From JAKZVK01 sp965237575 (GTDB lineage Bacteria > Acidobacteriota > Terriglobia > Bryobacterales > UBA6623), in assembly GCA_965237575.1 (NCBI GenBank), contig CBDEGI010000003.1, positions 682,001 to 746,000 on the forward strand: a DNA stretch of 64,000 nucleotides, given 5' to 3'. This document shows positions 28,615-37,185 of this stretch, piece by piece (position 1 is the stretch's first letter; every line of letters begins with the position of its first letter). The translations under genes and the position numbers were made by a program. The notes below the pieces were generated by a model, which did not search any database, had not been told where the DNA came from, and saw only the letters and a list, made by a program, of their open reading frames with translations.

Positions 28615-29397
28615 TTAGCGTAGAATGTTGCGCTCGGTGAGGCCGACGTTGACCTGCATGTCGAGCGTGATGCTTTCGGTCGCGGTCTTGCCGTTGCGGA
28701 CGACCTTCTTGTAGAAGGGCCAGCGGTACCCGCCGACGTCCTGGAAGTTCGCGTAGAACTCCTCGACTTGCGCCATGCCGCCGTCAGGGACGTCGCCGAC
28801 GAACATCTTCTTCACCACGTCCCGCGTCTCGACGTCGACGAACAGCCGCACCGGCGGGCCACTCACGTCGCGAAGCTCGATCACGTCAGCCAGGCGGCCG
28901 GCGACCTCCTCTTGGCGCAGGAACCAGATGGTGTCCTCGGGCGGCGGAGGCAGCAGGAGAAGGTGGGACCGGTCGAGCTCGATGCGGTATCGGTCGACCA
29001 GGCCGGCCGGCATGTAACGGATGTCGCCCGGCACCACCTGCCAGAGTTTCTTGCCGTCGAAGATGACGACGACCACGCCGGCGACCGGGTCGTCGATCTC
29101 CTGGCGCACGAAGCGGGGATGCAGGTAGTAGCCCTTGCTGCGGCGTTCGGCCTTGCCCTTGGGTGTGACGGCCGTCGAGCGGAGTTGGAAGGTATAGTCA
29201 CGGAGCGGCGTCCCGTCGGGGCCGGCGCCCGCCGCCTCGCGGGCTTCGGTGAAGATGCGCCAACCCTTTGTTTTGGGATCTTCGGGGTCGGCGTCGGTGG
29301 CTTGCGCGAGGGTTGTGGCGGGGAGCAGGAGGGACGCGGCGAAAGCGGCGGCGATCGCCGTTACCTTCAGAGCCAACCCGTGACGCGATGCGGCCAT
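28615..29397 (-). CDS. secreted LolA-like (outer-membrane lipoprotein-sorting type) protein
   Basis: 260 residues from ATG 29397. A signal peptide (LALKVTAIAAAFAASLLLPATTLAQA) is followed by a beta-rich domain: LRDYTFQLRSTAVTPKG, YYLHPRFVRQEI, VVVIFDGKKLWQVVPGD, then DVSGPPVRLFVDVETRDVVKKMF and GGYRWPFYKKVV. This pattern, with a half-barrel of strands and a hydrophobic substrate-binding groove, matches the outer-membrane lipoprotein-sorting family widespread in Acidobacteriota. It is not a classical LolA with LolB nearby. It is encoded alone; the plus-strand acyltransferase starts 285 bp away in the opposite direction. Confidence 0.7.
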   Translation of the reverse strand: MAASRHGLALKVTAIAAAFAASLLLPATTLAQATDADPEDPKTKGWRIFTEAREAAGAGPDGTPLRDYTFQLRSTAVTPKGKAERRSKGYYLHPRFVRQEIDDPVAGVVVVIFDGKKLWQVVPGDIRYMPAGLVDRYRIELDRSHLLLLPPPPEDTIWFLRQEEVAGRLADVIELRDVSGPPVRLFVDVETRDVVKKMFVGDVPDGGMAQVEEFYANFQDVGGYRWPFYKKVVRNGKTATESITLDMQVNVGLTERNILR

Positions 29398-29546
29398 GCC
29401 ACCATTATCGGCCCGGTGGGCCAAGGTTCGCTAGGCGGGGTGTCAGGAGTGTCAGGAGGAGAACGGCTCGGATGACCCTGACGGGGCGTGCAGCGGTCGC
29501 GCGTCGCGCGCGGATGTGGGTATATGGTCTCAAGCGACGGCTCAAC

Positions 29547-29639
29547 GCGGGCTGACGCCCGCGGACCGCGGATTTCCATCCGCGGCTCTGAAGCGTGGTT
29601 TGGACCTGAGGTGCCAGACCTGAGGTGCACAGACCTGAG
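29547..29639. repeat. hairpins and a 12-bp direct repeat upstream of the acyltransferase
   Basis: GCGGGC-TGAC-GCCCGC (29547-29562) and CCGCGGAT-TTCC-ATCCGCGG (29566-29585) are adjacent hairpins. GACCTGAG occurs three times (29603, 29617, 29632). Together they lie 40-130 bp before the start at 29682. Confidence 0.6.
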
Positions 29640-29681
29640 TCTCGGGCGTCCGACGATTATGCTACACTCCCAGCCGGATCG

Positions 29682-30893
29682 ATGGCCACTACCGTATCGC
29701 CGCCGCACGCACCGGCCGCCGAGCGGACCGAGCGTCTTCGTCCCGACGACACGTCGCCCAGCGCGGCGCCTCCTAGTTCCGGCCCCAAGCCGAAGCGCGA
29801 GCCAAAGCCCGGCCTCATCTCGCTCCGGCCCCAAGCCGAAGCGCGAGCCAAACGCCTCATCTCGCTCGACGCCTTTCGCGGCTTCATCATGATCACCTTG
29901 GCGGCCCGCGGCTTCGGGCTGGCTTCGCTCGAGGGCGACCCCAACTTCGGCTGGCTCGCCGCCCAGTTCCGTCACGTCGAGTGGGAGGGCATGGTCTTCT
30001 GGGACTTGATTCAGCCGGCCTTCATGTTCATGGTCGGGCTGTCGATGCCGTTCGCTTTCCGCAACCGCACGGCGCGCGGCGCGTCGTCGGGCGAGTTGAC
30101 GAAGCACATGCTGTGGCGCGTGTTCTGGTTGCTGGCGCTCAGCCAGATCTTCATCTCGATCGGACGCGGCGCACTCAACTTCCAGTTGATCAACGTGCTT
30201 GCGCAGATCGCGCTGACGTACCTGGTGTGCTTCTGGATCATGAAGCTGCCGTTTCGCGGACAGGCCATCGCGGCGGCGCTGATCCTAGCCGGGCATTGGG
30301 CCTTGTTCGCACTGTTTCCCGGTTCGGAAGGCGCGTTCTCGAAAGCGGACAACGTCGGCGCGGTGATCGACGGTTTCTTGGGCCTGAACTACAGCGGCTA
30401 CTACGTGACGATCAACTTCGTGAGCAGCACGGTCACCACGCTGGCCGGTGTATGGGCCGGCTACTTGATGATCGGCGAGCACACGCACCGCTATCGCATG
30501 AAGGTGCTGGCCGTCGCGATTGCGGCGTGCTTCCTCGCCGGGTTTGCGCTGGAGCCCTTCAACCCGATGGTCAAGCGCATCTGGACTGCGTCGTTTACGT
30601 TCGCGAGCACCGGCTGGGTGCTGCTGATGTTGTTGGGATTTTACTGGCTGGTCGAGATCAAGGGTTTCAAGAAGGTGACGTTCCCCTTAGTCGTCGTCGG
30701 GATGAACTCAATCTTCATCTACGGCGTGCATATGATCCTGCATGGCTGGCTCGACCGGGCCGTCGGCGTGTTCACCTTCGGGTACGACTTCCTGGGAACC
30801 TGGGCGGATGTCGCGCAAACCTGTACCGTGTTCCTGGTGATTTGGTACCTGTGCTACTGGCTCTACCAGCGGCGCATCTTCTTGCGCATTTGA
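29682..30893 (+). CDS. HGSNAT-like (DUF5009) membrane acyltransferase
   Basis: 403 residues from ATG 29682 with a Pro/Lys-rich cytoplasmic N-terminus, then about ten membrane helices. The family signature LISLDAFRGFIMITLAARGFG opens the membrane part, followed by WDLIQPAFMFMVGLSMPFAF. Later come the helices ALTYLVCFWIMKL, GVWAGYLMIGEHTHRYRMKVLAVAI and FPLVVVGMNSIFIYGVHMILHGW. Such proteins resemble heparan-alpha-glucosaminide N-acetyltransferase and probably move an acyl group across the membrane onto a sugar. The N-terminal tail holds an in-frame 17-codon direct duplication (from 29776 and 29827; GPKPKREPK twice). Substrate unknown. Confidence 0.8.
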   Translation: MATTVSPPHAPAAERTERLRPDDTSPSAAPPSSGPKPKREPKPGLISLRPQAEARAKRLISLDAFRGFIMITLAARGFGLASLEGDPNFGWLAAQFRHVEWEGMVFWDLIQPAFMFMVGLSMPFAFRNRTARGASSGELTKHMLWRVFWLLALSQIFISIGRGALNFQLINVLAQIALTYLVCFWIMKLPFRGQAIAAALILAGHWALFALFPGSEGAFSKADNVGAVIDGFLGLNYSGYYVTINFVSSTVTTLAGVWAGYLMIGEHTHRYRMKVLAVAIAACFLAGFALEPFNPMVKRIWTASFTFASTGWVLLMLLGFYWLVEIKGFKKVTFPLVVVGMNSIFIYGVHMILHGWLDRAVGVFTFGYDFLGTWADVAQTCTVFLVIWYLCYWLYQRRIFLRI

Positions 30894-30971
30894 GTTGGCC
30901 TACGCTCGGCGCGGGTGTATTGCGAAGGGGCGATTACCGTCCCGCGAGTTGCGCCAGGCCGGCCCGTCCGA

Positions 30972-31853
30972 TCAATCGTTGCTGCCGAACATGTTCGTTA
31001 GCGCGCCCAGGCCATGGGCCTCGCCGCCGCCCGACTTTCCGCCCAGGCCGCCGCCGAGTTCGCGGCGCAATTTCGAGAGCGTCATGGTCTGGATGTACGC
31101 CTTGCCCGGCCCGGTCATCGTGGCCAGGAACAGCCCCTCGCCGCCGAAGATGCTGGTGGCAATGCCCCCGGCGAATTGCACGTCGTAGTGCACCGACTCG
31201 TCGAAGGCCACGATGCAACCCGTATCGACCTGAAGAACCTCGCCCGGGCCGAGATCGAACTCCACGAAGTCACCGCCACCGTGTATGAACGCGACGCCCG
31301 GTCCCGTCAACTTCTGCAGGATGAAGCCTTCGCCGCCGAACAACCCCGCACCGATCTTCTTGGTGAAAGCGATATCGAGACTGACCGTCCGCTCGGCAAG
31401 GATGAACCCGTCGCGTTGGACGAGAACCGACTGTCCGGCGGCCAACTCAAACGCCTGGACGCGGCCCGGGAAGTCGCCGGCAAAGCCCACCTCGCCCTCG
31501 CCCGAGGTGCTCTTGAAGTGCGTCATGAAGAGCGACTCGCCGGTGAGCTTGCGCTTCAACGCCCCGAATAGCTTTTCGCCGATGCCGCTGCCGCTCATCT
31601 GCGTCTTCCACTCGACGTTCGCGGTCTTGTAGACCATCTTGCCCGCCTCGGCATACACCTCTTGGCCGGGCTTGAGCGTGACTCGGACGATCTCCAGGTT
31701 GTCACCCTCAACCTTGTAGGCAACCGGATCCATCGGTGCGGCGACCGCCGCCGGCGGTGCAACCACCGGGCTGGCGCCTTGATTGGTGCCGCAAGATCCG
31801 CAGAAGACGGCGTTCTCCGCCAGTGCACCACCACAGTCTGTGCAGAAGGCCAT
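30972..31853 (-). CDS. AIM24/TIGR00266-family protein with zinc ribbon
   Basis: 293 residues. The first 25 form a zinc ribbon (CTDCGGALAENAVFCGSC). An Ala/Pro linker leads to the beta-helical AIM24 domain (about 45-270): VYAEAGKMVYKTANVEWKT, ESLFMTHFKSTSGEGEVGFAGDFPG, ILAERTVSLDIAFTKKIGAGLFGGEGF and IATSIFGGEGLFLATMTGPGKAYIQTM. The end is Gly-rich. Members occur widely in bacteria; a role in membrane or mitochondrial-like organisation has been proposed for the eukaryotic homologue, but the bacterial function is open. Monocistronic here. Confidence 0.85.
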   Translation of the reverse strand: MAFCTDCGGALAENAVFCGSCGTNQGASPVVAPPAAVAAPMDPVAYKVEGDNLEIVRVTLKPGQEVYAEAGKMVYKTANVEWKTQMSGSGIGEKLFGALKRKLTGESLFMTHFKSTSGEGEVGFAGDFPGRVQAFELAAGQSVLVQRDGFILAERTVSLDIAFTKKIGAGLFGGEGFILQKLTGPGVAFIHGGGDFVEFDLGPGEVLQVDTGCIVAFDESVHYDVQFAGGIATSIFGGEGLFLATMTGPGKAYIQTMTLSKLRRELGGGLGGKSGGGEAHGLGALTNMFGSND

Positions 31854-31950
31854 AGTGAGGCTAGGATATCACGGTGGCTTTGACCCCATCTTGCGGAACA
31901 AGAGACGGCCGCCGGCGGCCTTGTGCCGGCGACGGCTGCTATAGACACAG

Positions 31951-33522
31951 TTGGCTCCGGCAGCAGAAGATAACGAAGTGACCTTGCTTGGGCCAGACTT
32001 GTTGAGTCATCGGCCATGGAGAGTTGGCTTCGTGGCGGCGGTGCTGCTGGGGCTGGGCGTGGGGCCGCAACCGCTCGGGTCCGAGCCGGGGGGCGCGCCG
32101 GCGGATGCGTTGCTGGGCCGCGTTTCCGAGTCACACTCTCTCAAGCAGAACCTCGGCGTTCTCTGCGATGAGATCGGGCCGAGAATGCCCGGCACGCCGG
32201 GAATGGAGCGGGCCGTGGATTGGGCGGTCGAGGCCTTTCGCAGCGCCGGAGTCGACGAAGTCCACACCGAGGCCTTCAAGATCCCGAACTCCTGGCGCGA
32301 GGGCAAGACGCGCATCGAAGTGACCGCGCCCTCGCGTTTCCCCGTCAAGGGAGTATCGTCGGCCTGGGTGCCGGCCACGCGAGGCGGTGGGCTACACGCC
32401 GAGGTGCTCGACGGCGGTAGCGGTTCGAGCGGATACATCCGCCGCATGGGTAATCGCGCACGCGGCAAGATCCTGCTCGTACGATCCGACAGCGTGAAGA
32501 CGTTTCTCGATCTCGCCAACGAGCAGCGGGACACGACGATCGCGTTGCGCGAGGCCGCCGAGGTGAAGGCGGCGGCGGTGTTGTTTATGTCGAACCGGCC
32601 GAACGGGCTGCTCTACCGCCACGTGAACGTCGTCGACGGCCGGCTCGACCTGTTGCCGACGGCCCTGATTGCCCGCGAGGATGCCGAGCGGATTCTGCGG
32701 CTGCTGGAAGGCGGGAAGCGGGTACAGATGCGCCTCGCCCTGCCTAACAAGACCGGCGGTCCGCTCGAAACCCACAACGTGATTGCCGAGGTTCGCGGCG
32801 CCCAAGCGCCGGAGGAGGATGCGCCGGAGGAGATCGTGATCGTCGGCGCCCATCTCGATTCGTGGGACTTGGGGACGGGCTGCCTCGACAACGGGGCCAA
32901 CGTCGCGCTGGTGATCGAGCTGGCCCGTCTGTTTGCCTCGGCCGAGCAGCGGCCCCGGCGCACCGTGCGCTTCGTTCTCTTTAGCGGCGAAGAGCAGGGC
33001 TTGCTGGGATCGAAGGCCTACGTGCGGGCCCATCGCGACGAGTTGGATTCCGTCGTCGCCGTCATCGTCCACGACATGGGCGTGGGCAAAATCAAGGGTT
33101 ACTCGCTCGGCGGACGGCGCGACATCGAGAACGGTTTGGTCGAGGCCATGGAGCCGGTCTCGGGACGCGGCGCCAACGCTCACAGCGCGGATGCGTTCTT
33201 TGGCAGCGATCACTTCGACTTTCTGCTGGAAGGGGTGCCGACGCTGATCGCCATTCAGGACACATCCGAGTACGTGCCGATTTACCATTCGAGCGCCGAC
33301 ACCTATGACAAGGTCCGCCTCTACGACCTGCGCAGCCAGGTGGGCATCGCCGCGGTGACGGTGTTTAACATCGCCGACCGGGCTGAACGACTGGGCAAGC
33401 GCCTCTCGCGCAAGGAACTTGACGAGTTGGTCGGTGACACCGAACTCGATGACCAGATGAAGTTCCTGGGCTTGTGGGAGGAGTGGGAAACGGGGCGGCG
33501 TGGACGCGCGAAGGGGCGGTAG
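31951..33522 (+). CDS. M28-family zinc aminopeptidase/carboxypeptidase (secreted)
   Basis: About 520 residues. The start is uncertain: TTG 31951 is open but GTG 31978 or 32032 could serve; a signal-like stretch VGFVAAVLLGLGVGPQPLG follows. A PA-type insert lies at about 130-260. The peptidase domain has GAHLDSWDLGTGCLDNGAN (first zinc ligands), FVLFSGEEQGLLGSKAYV (catalytic Glu pair), VIVHDMGVG (Asp) and a late YVPIYHSSADTYD (His). This matches glutamate carboxypeptidase/PGCP-type M28 enzymes that trim peptides in the envelope. All expected ligands appear present. It stands alone. Confidence 0.85.
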   Translation: MAPAAEDNEVTLLGPDLLSHRPWRVGFVAAVLLGLGVGPQPLGSEPGGAPADALLGRVSESHSLKQNLGVLCDEIGPRMPGTPGMERAVDWAVEAFRSAGVDEVHTEAFKIPNSWREGKTRIEVTAPSRFPVKGVSSAWVPATRGGGLHAEVLDGGSGSSGYIRRMGNRARGKILLVRSDSVKTFLDLANEQRDTTIALREAAEVKAAAVLFMSNRPNGLLYRHVNVVDGRLDLLPTALIAREDAERILRLLEGGKRVQMRLALPNKTGGPLETHNVIAEVRGAQAPEEDAPEEIVIVGAHLDSWDLGTGCLDNGANVALVIELARLFASAEQRPRRTVRFVLFSGEEQGLLGSKAYVRAHRDELDSVVAVIVHDMGVGKIKGYSLGGRRDIENGLVEAMEPVSGRGANAHSADAFFGSDHFDFLLEGVPTLIAIQDTSEYVPIYHSSADTYDKVRLYDLRSQVGIAAVTVFNIADRAERLGKRLSRKELDELVGDTELDDQMKFLGLWEEWETGRRGRAKGR

Positions 33523-33605
33523 GAAAGCTATCGTAAGCCGGCGGGATGCTGTGTGGGCCGGCAGATCGCGTCGTGTGGAGTTGGCAGAGGCCGGCTGGCC
33601 TGCTG

Positions 33606-33690
33606 GAGACTCGTTCGGCCCAACGAGGGTTTCCTCGCCTCCTCGCTGCGGTCGCTCGGCGAGGCCGCCCAAGCGAGGGCCAGGTGGTAG
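33606..33690 (+). pseudogene. fragment of a PIN-domain gene
   Basis: About 85 bp strongly resembling 34306-34390 (shared blocks GCCCAACGAGG or close variants, TTCGCCTCCTCGCT-like and CGGTCGCTCG), but with frame changes and no start or end. It is probably a leftover of a duplicated or replaced toxin gene just upstream of the intact pair. Confidence 0.65.
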
Positions 33691-34031
33691 GCGCGGGTCA
33701 GATCAACTCTCGTCCGCAAAGTGGACCCAGGACAGTAGCTCCTGGCTTCAGCCGGGGGTACGCAACCCCACAGGGTCAGGCACCCTGGAGGGGCGGCAGG
33801 AACCAAATCCACGCCGCGGCGGGACCTGTCGCCCAAACCGCCCTACTGATTCGTGCCCTGGCATCCCAAGCCGCGCAGCGGCGCCTTAATCCTAGCCCGG
33901 GGTGCAACCCCGGGAACCAGCCCAACCCCATAAAGATAAGAGGCCTGGGACCGGCGTCCGCAGATGCCGGTTCCAGGCCCCGCAATCTTCTTTGCTCGCC
34001 GCCCTTCCTGCCCAGTTGTCGTATCACAAAA

Positions 34032-34042
34032 TATGAGTCATA
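34032..34042 (+). promoter_or_regulatory. possible antitoxin operator
   Basis: TATGA-G-TCATA, a symmetric 11-mer 10 bp before the antitoxin start, in an AT-rich patch. AbrB-type antitoxins often repress their own operon through such sites. Confidence 0.35.
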
Positions 34043-34051
34043 CTAATAAAT

Positions 34052-34282
34052 ATGACAGTTGGTGAACGAGGACAAGTCACGATCCCCAAGGGACTGCGGG
34101 AACGGTTCGGGCTCGCTGCGGGCGCGGACGTCGAGTTCGCTGTCGTCGACGACACGCTTGTGCTGCGGAAGGCGCCGCGCAAGCTGGACCTCGCCAAGTG
34201 GAAGGGCTACTGCCGCGAGAGCTTCGCCGGGCTTGACGATCAGGGCGTGGATGAGTTCATTGAGGACGTTCGTGGACGATGA
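34052..34282 (+). CDS. AbrB/SpoVT-type antitoxin
   Basis: 76 residues: TVGERGQVTIPKGLRERFGLAAGADVEFAVVDDTLVLRK is a complete swapped-hairpin AbrB DNA-binding domain. The C-terminal half (LAKWKGYCRESFAGLDDQGVDEFIEDVRGR) is the toxin-binding tail. The stop overlaps the ATG of the PIN toxin by four bases, typical of a type II toxin-antitoxin operon. It should neutralise the PIN nuclease and repress the pair. The start at ATG 34052 has only a poor ribosome binding site, but upstream in-frame starts are absent. Confidence 0.85.
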   Translation: MTVGERGQVTIPKGLRERFGLAAGADVEFAVVDDTLVLRKAPRKLDLAKWKGYCRESFAGLDDQGVDEFIEDVRGR

Positions 34283-34695
34283 TCACCGCCGTCGATACGA
34301 ACATCCTGTTGGATATCGTTCGCCCCAACGAGGACTTCTTCGCCTCCTCGCTCCGGTCGCTCGAAGAGGCCGCCCAAGCAGGTTCGCTGGCCGCTTGCGA
34401 TCTGGTCTACGCGGAACTGTGCGTGCACTTCAACCAACAGGATGACTGTGACCGGTTTCTCGGCGAGGCGCAGGTTCGCGTCGAGGCGCTCAGCCGCGAG
34501 GCCGGCTTCCTGGCGAGCCGGGTGTGGCGGAGCTATCGGAAGCAGGGCGGGAAGCGAAACCGCATCCTGGCGGATTTCCTGATCGGGGCTCACGCGCAAG
34601 TGCAGGCATCACGCTTGCTCTCGCGCGACCGGGGCTTCTACCGCTCGATGTTCCCCGAACTGCGCGTCATTGAACCTGCTGGGGCCGTGCGATAG
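34279..34695 (+). CDS. vapC: PIN-domain toxin (VapC-like RNase)
   Basis: 138 residues with the PIN fold: AVDTNILLDI carries the first catalytic Asp (Asp6). DLVYAELCVHF supplies the conserved Glu, and RILADFLIGAHAQVQASRLLSRDRGF the later Asp residues of the metal site. Members cut tRNA or rRNA when freed from the antitoxin. Translation is coupled to the AbrB-like gene by ATGA overlap. A damaged copy of its 5' end lies 0.7 kb upstream. Confidence 0.85.
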   Translation: MITAVDTNILLDIVRPNEDFFASSLRSLEEAAQAGSLAACDLVYAELCVHFNQQDDCDRFLGEAQVRVEALSREAGFLASRVWRSYRKQGGKRNRILADFLIGAHAQVQASRLLSRDRGFYRSMFPELRVIEPAGAVR

Positions 34696-34722
34696 GGGCG
34701 CGCTTTGAAAACGTCGACCCCG

Positions 34723-36030
34723 TCACCGCTCAAGCCACTTGCCCGCCTGCATCACCCGATCAATCTTACGTGTGTTGCTGATGTCGTCGAGAGGATCGGC
34801 GTCGAGCACGAGCAAGTCGGCGATCTTGCCCGCGGCAACCGTCCCGTAGTCGCTCTCCCCGTCGGCCAGCAACTCGGCGGCGTCGCCGGTCGCGGCCTTG
34901 AGCGCCTGCATCGGGCTCAGGCCCGCGTTGACCAGCAACTGCATCTCGTGGTGCGTCCCCCAGCCGGTCGGGATCACCCCCGCCCCGCTGTCGGACCCCG
35001 CGCCCACGCGCACACCCGCCTCCGACAGCGCCTTGACGAAACGCTCGGCGCGCTCGTACTCGGCCTTGAGCCGCGGCAGGGTGGGGTCGGCCAGCATCGC
35101 GTCGCGCGTCTCGGGCTTGAGGATGTCCGCGAGCAGCTCGGGATTGAGCGAAGCTCGCACTTCCGGGTCGTCCAAGTCCTCGGGATGCTCGGCGAAATAC
35201 CACGCGCGCTCGGCCACGGTCAGCGTCGGCGTGAACGTGACGTTCTGCTCTTTCAACCGCGCCACCAACGCGGCATCGATCTCGGTATCGCGAATCGAAT
35301 GCAGGAAGTCGCGCACGCCGAGGTCCAAGAGTTGGCGCAAGTCGGCCTCGTCGAACACATGCGCCACGACCGGGATGTGCCGCTTGCCGGCCGCTTCGAC
35401 GATCGCCGCGCGCATCTCTTCGCTGATCTTCGGCAGCGTGCCGTTCTTCGACTCCACCCACATCTTGATGAAGTCGACCTTCTGGGAGCTGAGCTCGTCG
35501 ACGCCCGCCCGCGCCTCCTCCACCGACGCCGGCCGCCGCACGAAGGGCAGTTGAGCCGGGTGGCCGTCGGGATGGGTGAAGCCACGCCCGGCGGTCAAGA
35601 TGCGAGGCGACGGCACCCGCCCGGCGCGCGCGTCGGCAATCACCGCCAGGTGCTCGTCCTTGTCGGCGCCGATGCTGCGGGTGGTCGTCACGCCGAAGCG
35701 GAGTTGCGTCTTGAGCAGGCGCTCCATCTCCGCGCGGTCACCGAAGTAGTGAGCATGCAGCTCAACGAGGCCGGGGATGACGGTCTTGCCGATGCCGTCG
35801 ACGATCTCGGACCCCTTCGGTACCGGCGTATCGGCGCGGGACCCGGCGGCGCGAATCCGCGTCCCCTCGATGACGACGACCGAGTCGGCGATGGGCTCGG
35901 CGCCGCTGCCGTCGATAAGCTTGGCGCCGACGATCGAGATGAGAGGCGGGCCGGCGTCCTCGGGAACGTCCCAGGGGCCCGCGCAACCCGCCAAGGCCAG
36001 CACCGCCGCCAAAAGGTAGGGGCACGGCAT
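34723..36030 (-). CDS. lipoprotein amidohydrolase (imidazolonepropionase-like)
   Basis: 435 residues from ATG 36030, giving a lipoprotein leader (MPCPYLLAAVLALAGC, lipobox cysteine 16). The metal-dependent barrel shows VIPGLVELHAHYF (HxH), LTAGRGFTH, DFIKMWVE (Lys), VVAHVFDE (His), DFLHSIRD (His) and VGAGSDSGAG (Asp), so the active site is complete. The end ADLLVLDADPLDDISNTR is typical of imidazolonepropionase-like amidohydrolases. The start codon lies inside the palindrome GGGCACGGCATGCCGTGCCC (36020-36039), a repeat also present at 16934. Thus the leader's first codons come from a repeat. An upstream in-frame start (36135) exists but would bury the leader. Confidence 0.8.
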   Translation of the reverse strand: MPCPYLLAAVLALAGCAGPWDVPEDAGPPLISIVGAKLIDGSGAEPIADSVVVIEGTRIRAAGSRADTPVPKGSEIVDGIGKTVIPGLVELHAHYFGDRAEMERLLKTQLRFGVTTTRSIGADKDEHLAVIADARAGRVPSPRILTAGRGFTHPDGHPAQLPFVRRPASVEEARAGVDELSSQKVDFIKMWVESKNGTLPKISEEMRAAIVEAAGKRHIPVVAHVFDEADLRQLLDLGVRDFLHSIRDTEIDAALVARLKEQNVTFTPTLTVAERAWYFAEHPEDLDDPEVRASLNPELLADILKPETRDAMLADPTLPRLKAEYERAERFVKALSEAGVRVGAGSDSGAGVIPTGWGTHHEMQLLVNAGLSPMQALKAATGDAAELLADGESDYGTVAAGKIADLLVLDADPLDDISNTRKIDRVMQAGKWLER

Positions 36031-36039
36031 GCCGTGCCC
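36020..36039. repeat. 20-bp palindrome containing a start codon
   Basis: GGGCACGGCATGCCGTGCCC, identical to 16934-16953, including the upstream GGTAGG. The ATG of the lipoprotein gene is at its centre on the minus strand. Confidence 0.85.
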
Positions 36040-36428
36040 GCGCGGCCGGCCGGCCCTCAATGGAAAGGCATTGCCCGAGGTCAAGGCGCCTTGCAAAGGG
36101 ATTGTCGAGGGAGGTTTACGGCGCGGGACTCTCATCGCGTGGATCGTAGCAAAGTGGAGCGAGTCCCGGCAGCCATGGCCAGTCCGGTGTCATGGCCAGT
36201 CTGGCGAACGCCTGCCGAGGCGCCACGGTGCGTCTCGCTTCGGGTTTCAGCAGATCCTTGTATGCCGAACGCTGCTTCGGTTCTAGGCTAGAGCCTTCCA
36301 AGGTGGATGAGAGTTCGTGCCGGACCGCTCCCTGACGGTCACGGCTCGGTTTTGGGGCGATTGCTTTCCTGCACACGTCCTGGAATAATAGCGGCTAATC
36401 AGTTAACGCCAGTCAAGGACCAAACTGC
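36040..36428. other. intergenic region with a REP-like repeat
   Basis: No gene supported. 36312-36352 (GTGCCGGACCGCTCCCTGACGG and on to CGGCTCGGTT) repeats 17163-17202 with few changes and can fold as ACCG/CGGT. No clear promoter could be fixed for the RRM gene. Confidence 0.5.
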
Positions 36429-36716
36429 ATGGGCCGGACGGTTTTCATGGGTAATCTCCCGGCGTGGGTCACCGCTGAAGAGATCGAAGAGTGGCTCAAT
36501 AGTGAGCAGATTGTCTACGACGACGTGAAAGTCATCCGCGACTTCGAGACCCAGGAGTCGAAGGGCTTTGCCTTCGTCGAGGCCGCCTCCGACGACGACG
36601 TCAAGGCCCTGGTCAAGCGCTTCAACCGCGCTCCGATCGACGACAAGGTACTGCGCGTCAACGAAGCGCGGTCGAACGACACGGTCAAGCCACGGGCGCG
36701 CCGCCCCCGCCATTAG
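36429..36716 (+). CDS. RRM-domain RNA-binding protein
   Basis: 95 residues, a single RNA recognition motif. RNP2 is TVFMGNLP and RNP1 is SKGFAFVEA, with the helix AEEIEEWLNSEQI between. A short basic tail (KPRARRPRH) follows. Bacterial single-RRM proteins of this size bind RNA and are often cold- or stress-linked. It ends tail to tail with the peroxiredoxin gene, with the stop codons overlapping by four bases. Confidence 0.85.
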   Translation: MGRTVFMGNLPAWVTAEEIEEWLNSEQIVYDDVKVIRDFETQESKGFAFVEAASDDDVKALVKRFNRAPIDDKVLRVNEARSNDTVKPRARRPRH

Positions 36717-37162
36717 CAGGGGCGCGCCACGGCCGCCAGGATGGTCTCGGGCGCGGGCATGCCCGCTTCGGCGAAAACGATCGCGCCATCCGTGCCGATC
36801 CCATAGACGCAGCGCTTGATGAAAACGCCGCCCGCTCCGTAGAGCCCGGCGACCGTCTTGCCCTCGTCGACGAGAAGCGGAAACGGGAAGTCATGGCGCG
36901 ACCGGAATTTCCGGTGGCTCTCGGCCTTGCCCGGATTGACTCCGAAGACCGCCACGTCTTTTTCTTCAAACGCCGCCCAGTCATCTCGCAGTTGGCAGAG
37001 CTGCGTGCGGCAGTGGGGCGTCTCGTCCATCGGATAGAAGACCAGCACCACCGGCCGCCCACGAAGATCCGCCAGCTTCGTCTCGTGGCCCTCCTCGTCG
37101 GCCAACGAGAAGTCGGGGGCCAGGGCGCCTACGGCAAGGAGTTGCGGCCGGAAGAAAGGCAT
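36713..37162 (-). CDS. bcp: peroxiredoxin (Bcp/PrxQ type)
   Basis: 149 residues: APDFSLADEEGHETKLADLRG, VVLVFYPMDETPHCRTQLC and the FGVNPGKAESHRKFR segment define the family. The peroxidatic cysteine is Cys51 and Cys56 is placed as the resolving one (C-x4-C), as in PrxQ. It reduces hydroperoxides using thioredoxin. No signal peptide. It is convergent with the RRM gene. Confidence 0.85.
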   Translation of the reverse strand: MPFFRPQLLAVGALAPDFSLADEEGHETKLADLRGRPVVLVFYPMDETPHCRTQLCQLRDDWAAFEEKDVAVFGVNPGKAESHRKFRSRHDFPFPLLVDEGKTVAGLYGAGGVFIKRCVYGIGTDGAIVFAEAGMPAPETILAAVARPC

Positions 37163-37185
37163 CCGTTTATCCTAGCTGTTGGCGC

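Larger units (their letters stand above)
33523..34051. other. intergenic region: PIN gene fragment and palindromes
   Basis: Bases 33606-33690 copy the 5' part of the PIN toxin gene (34306-34390). Then come a hairpin CTGGCTTCAGCCGGGGG type (33741), the palindrome CCCGGGGTGCAACCCCGGG (33896-33914) preceded by AATCCTAG, and a long stem GGCCTGGGACCGGC/GCCGGTTCCAGGCC (33942-33979) followed by a T-rich stretch. Confidence 0.6.
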
